Assembly (NCBI RefSeq): GCF_019375475.1
Contig: NZ_JAHXGQ010000002.1
Coordinates: 558,001 to 622,000 of the forward strand
DNA from: Saccharothrix obliqua
GTDB taxonomy: Bacteria > Actinomycetota > Actinomycetes > Mycobacteriales > Pseudonocardiaceae
Reading direction: 5' to 3'
DNA length: 64,000 nucleotides
Shown piece by piece: positions 42,732-49,848 of the stretch. The translations under genes were made by a program, and so were the position numbers. Position 1 is the first letter of the stretch; the number at the start of each line of letters is the position of its first letter. The notes beneath the pieces were generated by a model. It worked only from the letters and a program-made list of their open reading frames with translations, ran no database searches and had not been told where the DNA came from.

Positions 42732-43508
42732 ATGGCGAGCATCGAGGTGCGGGGCGCCCACGTCGAGTTCCCGATCTTCGACGCGAGGTCCCGCTCCCTG
42801 AAGAAGCAGGTGCTCGGCAAGGTGGGCGGGAAGATCGGGACCGACGCGAAGGTCCCGGTCATCGAGGCGCTTCGGGACATCACCCTGTCCCTGCGCGAGG
42901 GCGACCGGGTGGCCCTGGTCGGGCACAACGGCGCGGGCAAGTCCACGCTCCTGCGCCTGTTGTCCGGCATCCACGAGCCCACCCGCGGCAGCGCGCGGAT
43001 CGTCGGGCGGGTCTCCCCCGTGTTCGACCTGGGCGTCGGCCTGGACCCGGAGGTCTCGGGCTACGAGAACGTCATGATCCGCGGCCTGTTCCTCGGCATG
43101 AGCCGCAAGCAGATGGAGAAGCGCGTCGACGACATCGCGGAGTTCACCGAACTCGGCGATTACCTCGGCCTGCCCCTGCGAACGTACTCCGCCGGTATGC
43201 GGGTGCGCCTGGCGATCGGCGTGGTGACCACCATCGACCCCGAGATCCTGATCCTCGACGAGGGCCTTGGCGCGGTCGACGCGGCGTTCGTCACCAAGGC
43301 ACGCGGGCGGCTGGTCGACCTCGCACAGCGGTCCGGCCTGCTGGTGTTCGCCTCGCACGTGGACGAGTTGCTGCGCGCCCTCTGCACCACCGCCGTCTGG
43401 ATGGACGAGGGCCGGGTGCACATGCACGGCCCGCTGGACGAAGTCCTCGCGGCGTACAACGGCGCGGCCGACACCCGTTGTCCGGAATCCGATGTCCGGA
43501 TGCCCTGA
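42732..43508 (+). CDS. Wzt-like ABC transporter ATP-binding protein (orphan)
   Basis: A 258-aa ABC ATPase of the polysaccharide/teichoic-acid export type (Wzt, TagH, RfbB). Motifs: Walker A GHNGAGKST, signature TYSAGMRVRL, Walker B PEILILDEGLGAVD, and the N-terminal GVSVEF-like strand VEVRGAHVEFPIFDARS found in this group. GRVSPVFDLGVGLDPEVSGYEN is also characteristic of Wzt-type ATPases. No membrane permease (Wzm-like) or Wzt carbohydrate-binding domain lies next to it, so its partner must be elsewhere or it uses another permease. ATG 42732 follows CGGAG. Transcription is likely controlled by the divergent TetR. Confidence 0.88.
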   Translation: MASIEVRGAHVEFPIFDARSRSLKKQVLGKVGGKIGTDAKVPVIEALRDITLSLREGDRVALVGHNGAGKSTLLRLLSGIHEPTRGSARIVGRVSPVFDLGVGLDPEVSGYENVMIRGLFLGMSRKQMEKRVDDIAEFTELGDYLGLPLRTYSAGMRVRLAIGVVTTIDPEILILDEGLGAVDAAFVTKARGRLVDLAQRSGLLVFASHVDELLRALCTTAVWMDEGRVHMHGPLDEVLAAYNGAADTRCPESDVRMP

Positions 43509-43573
43509 CCCGGCGTCCGGACAGCAACCCGGTGCTACGAATCGACGTCCGCTTCGAGCAAGAGGAGGACGTC

Positions 43574-44113
43574 ATGGGGAAGTCTTCGAGCAGGGCGGCG
43601 ACGGTCGCCGCGGCAGTGCTGGTGGGTGCGGGCCTGGTCGCGGCACCGCACGCCTCCGCCAGGCGCACACCGGCGGGGGTGATCTCACCGGCGCAGGTCG
43701 CCACCAGGTGTTACGACGGCGAGAACTGGCACGAAACCTGCCACATCTCCAACCGCGGCGCCGGCAACAACGTCCTCCGGGTGACGGACCTGTACGGCAC
43801 CGTGGCCGTCGGCCCGCAGGGGCTGGGGGCGGACCTGTGGAACGCCGGCACGAACGACGGGCAGCACATGAGGCTCTACAACAGCAACGGGGGTTGCCTC
43901 ACCGCGAGTGGCACGATAGGCGCGAACACCTACGTAAAGCCGTGCGACGGGTCGGCACAGCAGGAATGGGGCTACAGCAGTGACGACACGATCTTCCACT
44001 ACGCCTCCGGCACCTGCCTGACGATCTACACCTCCACCACCCCGGCCTACGCCTACACGGCGATCTGCCAACCGACAGCCGTGCAGCGCGCCAAGTGGTT
44101 CTCCTGGCGCTGA
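43574..44113 (+). CDS. Secreted ricin-like lectin-domain protein
   Basis: A 179-aa exported protein. The signal peptide is basic MGKSSSR, then a hydrophobic stretch (AAVLVGAGLVAAP) with a likely cut after HASA. The mature part has Cys pairs and a beta-trefoil-like pattern: GGCLTASGTIGANTYVKPCDGSAQQEWGY, then GTCLTIYTSTTPAYAYTAICQPTAVQRAKWFSW, where the Q-x-W element (QEW) is kept in one repeat. Ricin-type domains bind sugars on cell walls or polysaccharides. The ATG at 43574 is preceded by GAGGAGG. It follows the Wzt-like ATPase gene by 65 bp but has no evident functional tie. Confidence 0.78.
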   Translation: MGKSSSRAATVAAAVLVGAGLVAAPHASARRTPAGVISPAQVATRCYDGENWHETCHISNRGAGNNVLRVTDLYGTVAVGPQGLGADLWNAGTNDGQHMRLYNSNGGCLTASGTIGANTYVKPCDGSAQQEWGYSSDDTIFHYASGTCLTIYTSTTPAYAYTAICQPTAVQRAKWFSWR

Positions 44114-44122
44114 AACCCCTGT

Positions 44123-44147
44123 CGGGCCGCCCGTGTCGCGCGGCCCG
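44123..44147 (+). terminator. Hairpin terminator after the secreted lectin gene
   Basis: An 8-bp inverted repeat (44123-44130 and 44140-44147) with a 9-nt loop just after the stop codon at 44113, GC-rich with no T-tract. The rest of the gap up to 44375 shows nothing else. Confidence 0.6.
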
Positions 44148-44375
44148 GCTTCTCCGCGGGCGCATGGTGCTGATGCCGCACCGGCCGGCGGGACCGCAGT
44201 CACCGCGGACAGGTCGTCACCGGGCGGGCAGCACTTCGACGCTGCCCGCTCATCCGGCACAGCGGTGGGGCCCGGCGGAACTCGTCGCGCCGACCGCGGC
44301 GGTTTCGACCTCATCCGCGTCCGGGCTGTGCCATGCTCCTCGACGCTGTTGTCGCCAGGGGGGCGGGAGTACGCG

Positions 44376-44861
44376 GTGAAGACGCCCGACGAGTGGATGC
44401 GGGAGTTCGAGGCGAAGATCGCCGACGCGCAGCACAAGGCTGCCGCGGTGCAGGAGGGGCTCGCGGGCGCCCAGGGTGCCGCGACCTCGAAAGACGGGTC
44501 GATCACCGTCACGGTCGCGCCCAACGGCGCGTTGACCGACCTGAAGTTCACCGCCGACGTCATGCGCCGGTCGCACACGCAGCTCGCCGCGGAGGTCGTG
44601 GCCGTCGCGCGGGAGGCCCAGCGGGCGGCGGCGGTGCGGGTCGCGGAGGCGTTCGGCGCGGTCGAGGGCACGGACTCCGAGACGTACCGGGTCATCACCG
44701 AGTACCTGCCCGCGCCCGTCGAGGACGAGCCGGAACGGCCGCGGTACGCGTTCGAACAGGAACTCGAAGAGCCGGCACCACCGCCACGCCGGTCCGCGCC
44801 GCCACGCCCGGCGGACGACGACCGCGATTTCAGCAGCGAGTCCATCTTCCGGAACCAGTAG
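44376..44861 (+). CDS. YbaB/EbfC-like DNA-binding protein of a T7SS locus
   Basis: A 161-aa protein. The first 110 residues fit the YbaB/EbfC family: DEWMREFEAKIADAQHKAAAVQEGLAGAQGAATSKDGSITVTVAPNGALTDLKFTADVMRR with a long helix at each end. YbaB proteins bind DNA as dimers. In actinomycetes this family commonly precedes WXG100 genes and large polymorphic toxins, as here. The last 50 residues are acidic and proline-rich (APPPRRSAPPRPADDDRD). GTG 44376 is my start, with GGGAG upstream. The stop at 44861 is 7 bp before the WXG-like gene, so the three genes form an operon. Confidence 0.8.
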   Translation: MKTPDEWMREFEAKIADAQHKAAAVQEGLAGAQGAATSKDGSITVTVAPNGALTDLKFTADVMRRSHTQLAAEVVAVAREAQRAAAVRVAEAFGAVEGTDSETYRVITEYLPAPVEDEPERPRYAFEQELEEPAPPPRRSAPPRPADDDRDFSSESIFRNQ

Positions 44862-44868
44862 GTCGGCA

Positions 44869-45702
44869 GTGGCAGAGGCAGAGGGCACGACCACCTGGTC
44901 GACGGGCGCGGGTGTGGTCGACAGCGTCAACGGGCTGGTCACCTCGCTGACCGCGGAGTCCGAGGGCGAGGGCGTCGACGTCATCGACGTCGCGCTGGGT
45001 GGCGCGGGCGTCGTGGTGGACCTGGTCGGCGTGGCGGCGAACCCGTTGAGCGTGCTGGCATCGGCGGGCGTGGGGTGGCTGCTGGAGCACGTCGACTTCA
45101 TCCGGGAACCGCTGGACGCGTTGCTGGGCAACCCGGACGAGATCAACGCCAACGTCGACCAGCTCAAGCAGGCGGCGCTGGAGATGAAGGCGATCGCCGA
45201 GGAGCACCGCCGGGACCTGGGTTCGGTGTCCGACTGGGAGGGCGGGTCCGGCGACGCGTTCCGCGCCGAGATGGACACGATGGCGGCCGAGTACGAGGCG
45301 CTCGGGTCGACCATGGACGGCACCGCGGCGATCTACGCGTTGTCCGGCGCGCTGGTGTGCGAGCTGCGGGCGCTGGTCTTCGGGTGGATCTCCGACCTGA
45401 TCGGCGAGCTGATCGCGGGCGCGTTGATCGCGGCGGCGTCGGCGGTGGTGACCGCGGGCGGGTCGATCGCGGCGTACGCGGGGTTCGCGGGCACCCGCGC
45501 GGCGATGCTGGCGACGAAGATGGCGACGCGGCTGTCGAAGCTGGGCGCGGCCATGGCGCGCATGGGCGGTCGGATCGCCGAGCTGGCCGACAAGATGCAG
45601 GGCCTGGTCAAGGGGTTGGAGCGGTTCGCCGAGTACGGCGGGTACGCCAAGACGGCCTACGACGCGGTCAAGCCGTACGAAATGCCGCCGGCCAACGCCT
45701 GA
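44869..45702 (+). CDS. WXG100-like ESX substrate/partner protein
   Basis: A 277-aa protein. Residues about 105-140 carry a WXG-type helical hairpin, with the turn DWEGGSGDAFRAEMDTMAAEY, and helices on both sides (INANVDQLKQAALEMKAIAEEHR). A hydrophobic stretch (ELIAGALIAAASAVVTAGGSIAAYAGFAG) follows at about 185-215, as in proteins that travel with large T7SS toxins. The stop shares one base with the start of the effector gene (TGATG), which couples translation and supports its role as secretion partner or N-terminal targeting unit of the effector. Confidence 0.8.
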   Translation: MAEAEGTTTWSTGAGVVDSVNGLVTSLTAESEGEGVDVIDVALGGAGVVVDLVGVAANPLSVLASAGVGWLLEHVDFIREPLDALLGNPDEINANVDQLKQAALEMKAIAEEHRRDLGSVSDWEGGSGDAFRAEMDTMAAEYEALGSTMDGTAAIYALSGALVCELRALVFGWISDLIGELIAGALIAAASAVVTAGGSIAAYAGFAGTRAAMLATKMATRLSKLGAAMARMGGRIAELADKMQGLVKGLERFAEYGGYAKTAYDAVKPYEMPPANA

Positions 45703-48700
45703 TGGCCGGCAACCGGACCGGTCGCGGTTCGCACCACGGCGGTGACAGCGGCAGGCCCGCGTCCCCACCACCGTCCACTCCGGACACTGGCGGATCGGTC
45801 AGTGGCCGCGGCACGCGGATGGACACCAACGCCGTCGAGGACCTCGGCGGCCGGATCACCAACCGCGGTGAGCAGTTGCGGACGGGCGTCGCCGCGAAGC
45901 TGAACATCAACGCCGGTGCCGGCAGCGCGGGCGTGTTCGGGCAGGTCGCGATGATCCAGGCCGACCGCGCCATCGCGACCGCGCGCACCGGCGCGGACAA
46001 GGCGGCGGAGGCGGCGGACCACGCGGGCGCGAAGACCAAGGCCACCGCCCAGACGGCCCGCGACACCGATCGTGCGGCGGCGGAATCGTTGCGCCGCATC
46101 GAAAGCCGTCCCCCGGCCGCGACGCCGTCCGGCTCGACGGGCACGGGCACGCCGTCCTCGACCTCGACCGGAGCCGGCCGCCGATCCGCCCCGCCGACAC
46201 CGCCCGGTGGCCCGACCGGCACACCCGCGACGACCCGCCCCGGCACCGCCGCACCGCCCACGAGCACGCCACCGTCGTTGGGCAACCGCCTCGGCGGTCC
46301 ACCGACCACCCCCGGTGGTCCCGGCAGTCCGGCTCCCGGATCGACACGTCCCGGCAGCGCACCGCCCACCTCGCACGCCACCGGACCACAGGCGGCGACT
46401 CGCCCCGGGAACGTGCCGAGCGGGCTCCCGGCAGGCGGGCCGCGACCGGGTGGTGTGCCCGGCGGTGTTCCTCGGCCCGGCGGGGTCCCAGGCGGAACGC
46501 CCGGCCCGGCACCACGTGCGAGCGGTCCTCCCGGCGGTGCGCCGCGGCCGGTCAACGCCGCCGGCGGGATGCCACCGCAAGGCAACGCGCGACCGGGCGG
46601 CCCGCACGACGCTCCCCGCACCCCACCGGGAACGCGGCCGACACCGGCCGGGAGCGCACCGCACCCGGCGCTCCCACCTTCCCGGCAGCAGCCGAACCCC
46701 GGCCGGCCACCGCACCCGGCACAGCCACCGCAGCCCGGAATGCCCCCGCGGCCCGGACAACCGCAGACCGGACCGCGGCCCGCGGGACATCCCCTCCCCG
46801 GACCGCCCCACCTCGGGCGCACTCCGCGCCCTCCCGCGGGACAACCGCCGCGGCCCGGACAACCGCCGTTCGCCGCGCCACCGCCCCGCTACGCCCCACC
46901 GAACGGAACCCACCCGCCTCGGGCGTTCACCCCGCCACCCGGCGGGCAGCACCCACGCCCACCGCACGCACCGGACTTCGGCCAACGCCCCCACCAACCG
47001 GGAACACCCGCCGGCACCCCGAACCCACCGGTCGCACTGCACCACGTCGCCCCGTCGTCGTACGGCGTGTCCAGAGTGGCCGTACGGGACGTCCCCGGGT
47101 GGACGCGGGACGAGAACGCGCTCTACCGCGGCGACACCCGGTCGCCGGAGCAGATCCGCGCGGCGGGCGGGTTCCACCCGCACCGGCCGGACGCGCCCGA
47201 CCTGCGGCGGCACGTCCACGGTGACACGAACGCGTTCGTCAGCACGTCCACCGACCGGCAGGTCGGCGTGGAGCGGGCGGGGCACGGCGCCGTCTACGTG
47301 ATCAAGGCACCGGGCGGGATCCTGACCGACCCGACCATGCGCGCGAACGGGGACCCCCGCGGGTACGGCGAGTCGGAGGTCCTGTTCCCGGGCGGGGTGG
47401 ACTGGCGGTACGTCGCCGGGTGGCACGAGGTCGCGTACGACCCCGGTGCGGGCAGGCTGGTGCCCGGCCCGTTCGTGCCCAACCCGGACTACATCGGCGA
47501 CCGACCCGACCCGGCGGCACGTCCACCCGACACGACCGGCCTCGCACACCACCAGCCCAGGCCGCACGTCGACCAAACCCAGCCCTCGTTCGGTCCCATG
47601 GGCAGCGAGGCGTGGGAGCGGCGCGAGGCGGAGGCCCAGCAGGCGCGGCAACCCCAGCCGACCGTCGAGCAGGAACGCCCACGCGGGTTCGAGACGCGGG
47701 AACACCGTCCCCAGCGCCCGCTGGGCGAACGGCTCCGGGAGCTGCCGGACGAGCGGCTGGACCGCCACCGCAAGCACATGCAGGCCACGCCCGCCGGCAT
47801 GTCGATCTTCCCGAGCGGCGAGAGCGGCGAGCGGTACTCGGCCAACCAGGTGCCGAAGATCCCCGGCAGGTTCGTGGTCGACGTGCACGGCGCGGCCGGT
47901 TCCGTCCGCGTCGACCGCTCGAACCTGTCCGCCGACGACCTCGCCGACATCCTGATGGCCAACCCGGACTGGGACCGCAGGACGCCGATCACGCTCGCGG
48001 GCTGCCGGACGGGCCAACTGCCGGACGGTTTCGCGGCCCGGCTCGCGGAGCGCACGGGCGTGCCGGTCACCGCGCCGACCACGGACGCGTGGGTCGACTA
48101 CGACGGCAACATGTTCGCGTCCGACACGCACGGCACGCCCAACGGCGACCGCCCGGGTTGGCCGCCGAACGGCGAGTGGCACACCTTCGGCCCCGACGGC
48201 TCCCACCACGTCGACGACAGCCCCTACCCGCCGGGCCACCCGCCGACGTGGGGCGACGACCTGCCGGCCGAAGCGCCGTCGCACGCCACCCAGCGCGGCG
48301 CGGTGGTGTCGGAACTCAAGGTCCTGGAGCCGAACCAGGTGTCCGGCCGCTCGATCCTCAAGGACGTGCGCGAGGAGTACGTGCGTGACTACCGCGACCG
48401 GATCGAGCAGCAGGGCAAGCAGGTCGCGGTGATCCGGTTCGACCCGCAGCCGTCCGACCCGGACTCGTGGAAGGCCAAGATGGACGCCTCGCGTGCCTCG
48501 GCCGACCAGAAGGAGAAGAACATCGGCGCGCTCGGGTACCAGGTGCACCACCACCTGCTGCCCCCGAACACGACGCGCGGCGACCTCGAACTCCTGATGG
48601 CGCGGTACAACAATGACAGCGATGTGAGCGGCATCATCCTCCAGATGCCCGCGCCGGAGCGGTTCGAGGACTTCGTCGAGCAGATCAACCCCGAGAAGGA

Positions 48701-49196
48701 CATCGACGCACTGCTGCACAACAACACCTCGCCGCACGACGCATGCGCGACCGCGGACGGCATCGTCCGCGTGGTGGACCCGTTCCTGGAGGGGCGGCCC
48801 ACGGTGGCGGTGGTCGGCTCGGGCGGGTTCGTCGGCGGCGGTGTGGTGCGGCTGCTGGAGCAGCGCGGCGCGGACATGGTGTTGCTGGACTACGGCGACG
48901 ACCTGATGCGCGTCCGCGACGCGGACATCGTCGTCTCGGTCACGGGCGCGCCCCGCATCCTCGGGCCGGAGCACCTGCACGAGGGTCACCTGCTGGTGGT
49001 GGACTCCGGGTTCGTGCCCCAGCCGGGCACGAAGACGATCCTCAGCGACGTGCGGCAGGAGGCGTCCGCGATCCCCCGGCTGGTCACGCCCGTGCCGGGT
49101 GGCATCGGGCCGGTGGAGATGGCGGTGCTGCTGGACCGCCTGGTGCGCCGGGACGTCGACCCGGACCTGCCGCCGTGGCGGGTGGTGCGCCCGTGA
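45702..49196 (+). CDS. Multidomain T7SS effector: ADP-ribosyltransferase + His/Cys peptidase-like + FolD-like domain
   Basis: A 1164-aa polymorphic-toxin-like protein. Residues about 30-130 are a helical WXG-like segment, and 130-450 a Pro/Gly-rich linker. Residues about 455-620 hold an R-S-E ADP-ribosyltransferase: LYRGDTRS, FVSTSTD and YGESEVLF. Residues about 690-840 show a His/Cys pair in VDVHGAAG and ITLAGCRTG, as in lonely-Cys or C80-like autoprocessing peptidases. Residues 868-1164 match FolD (methylenetetrahydrofolate dehydrogenase/cyclohydrolase) end to end: GIILQMPAPE, NPEKDIDALL, VAVVGSGGFVGGG and LVTPVPGGIGPVEMAVLL. Catalytic Lys, Gln and Asp positions of FolD appear kept; the usual Tyr is a Ser. 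Such a C-terminal domain is unexpected, since this is the toxin position. Confidence 0.85.
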   Translation: MAGNRTGRGSHHGGDSGRPASPPPSTPDTGGSVSGRGTRMDTNAVEDLGGRITNRGEQLRTGVAAKLNINAGAGSAGVFGQVAMIQADRAIATARTGADKAAEAADHAGAKTKATAQTARDTDRAAAESLRRIESRPPAATPSGSTGTGTPSSTSTGAGRRSAPPTPPGGPTGTPATTRPGTAAPPTSTPPSLGNRLGGPPTTPGGPGSPAPGSTRPGSAPPTSHATGPQAATRPGNVPSGLPAGGPRPGGVPGGVPRPGGVPGGTPGPAPRASGPPGGAPRPVNAAGGMPPQGNARPGGPHDAPRTPPGTRPTPAGSAPHPALPPSRQQPNPGRPPHPAQPPQPGMPPRPGQPQTGPRPAGHPLPGPPHLGRTPRPPAGQPPRPGQPPFAAPPPRYAPPNGTHPPRAFTPPPGGQHPRPPHAPDFGQRPHQPGTPAGTPNPPVALHHVAPSSYGVSRVAVRDVPGWTRDENALYRGDTRSPEQIRAAGGFHPHRPDAPDLRRHVHGDTNAFVSTSTDRQVGVERAGHGAVYVIKAPGGILTDPTMRANGDPRGYGESEVLFPGGVDWRYVAGWHEVAYDPGAGRLVPGPFVPNPDYIGDRPDPAARPPDTTGLAHHQPRPHVDQTQPSFGPMGSEAWERREAEAQQARQPQPTVEQERPRGFETREHRPQRPLGERLRELPDERLDRHRKHMQATPAGMSIFPSGESGERYSANQVPKIPGRFVVDVHGAAGSVRVDRSNLSADDLADILMANPDWDRRTPITLAGCRTGQLPDGFAARLAERTGVPVTAPTTDAWVDYDGNMFASDTHGTPNGDRPGWPPNGEWHTFGPDGSHHVDDSPYPPGHPPTWGDDLPAEAPSHATQRGAVVSELKVLEPNQVSGRSILKDVREEYVRDYRDRIEQQGKQVAVIRFDPQPSDPDSWKAKMDASRASADQKEKNIGALGYQVHHHLLPPNTTRGDLELLMARYNNDSDVSGIILQMPAPERFEDFVEQINPEKDIDALLHNNTSPHDACATADGIVRVVDPFLEGRPTVAVVGSGGFVGGGVVRLLEQRGADMVLLDYGDDLMRVRDADIVVSVTGAPRILGPEHLHEGHLLVVDSGFVPQPGTKTILSDVRQEASAIPRLVTPVPGGIGPVEMAVLLDRLVRRDVDPDLPPWRVVRP

Positions 49197-49201
49197 CCGG
49201 G

Positions 49202-49681
49202 TCAGAACTTCCAGCCGAGCGCCCGCACCGTCTCGGGCACCGGGTCCAGCCCGAGGTCGCCGTAGCGTTCCCGGAACTCCGCCGCCCGGTAGTCGCGGTG
49301 GCTCTTGACCTCGTCGTGGTAGTGCCCGTTGAAGTAGAGCAGGTCGGCGACGACGAACTCCTCCGGAGCGCCGTCGACGTACCAGGCCGAGAACTCACCG
49401 AAGTGCTGCACCCACACGACCTCGTCCCACGGCACGTCCACCGAGTCGCCCACCGCCGCACGCAGGGCCTCGGCCGGGCGGTCGAAGTAGCCCAGCGTTC
49501 GGCCCCGGGGGTTGCTGCGGATCTCGGTGAACACCGCGACCGGCGGCAGCGGCGGCTCACGCAGGACGAGCCGGGCCAGGCAGTGGGCGTCCTGGCTGTC
49601 CCGCCGGTGCTCGTAACGCAGGATCATCCGGATCTGGGTGCCCTGCTCATTGGTCACCACGTCGCGGTGGTCCTGCCCCAT
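49202..49681 (-). CDS. Hypothetical protein convergent with the effector (possible immunity protein)
   Basis: A 159-aa soluble, acidic protein. The start at ATG 49681 is preceded by GAGG; a later ATG inside the sequence is possible. Residues such as VPWDEVVWVQHFGEFSAWYVDGAPEEFVVADLLYFNGHYHDEV recall small cytosolic proteins of toxin-immunity type (SMI1-like length and acidity), but I cannot assign a family. It ends 5 bp from the effector stop and is transcribed toward it. Immunity genes normally follow a toxin in the same direction, so this arrangement is unusual. Function unknown. Confidence 0.6.
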   Translation of the reverse strand: MGQDHRDVVTNEQGTQIRMILRYEHRRDSQDAHCLARLVLREPPLPPVAVFTEIRSNPRGRTLGYFDRPAEALRAAVGDSVDVPWDEVVWVQHFGEFSAWYVDGAPEEFVVADLLYFNGHYHDEVKSHRDYRAAEFRERYGDLGLDPVPETVRALGWKF

Positions 49682-49848
49682 CGGCGCACCTCGTCGGACT
49701 CGGCTCCGGAAGCGGGACCCGGTCGACGCCGGGCGCGCCCGCGGGACGAACGCTACCAGCCGCGCCACCGGTTTCCCGCCGTTCCGCCGACGGCCGCCGA
49801 CCGCCGGGCGATATCGTCGGGTGCACCGAGTGCAGGGGAGATCTCCGC

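Noticed and set aside
44114..44375. Small RNA or gene upstream of the YbaB gene
   Set aside because: Apart from the terminator hairpin, nothing is conserved or structured enough to support one.
48296..49196. FolD as a separate housekeeping gene
   Set aside because: The frame is continuous with the upstream domains and I see no ribosome site or start codon at the boundary; a separate start cannot be supported.
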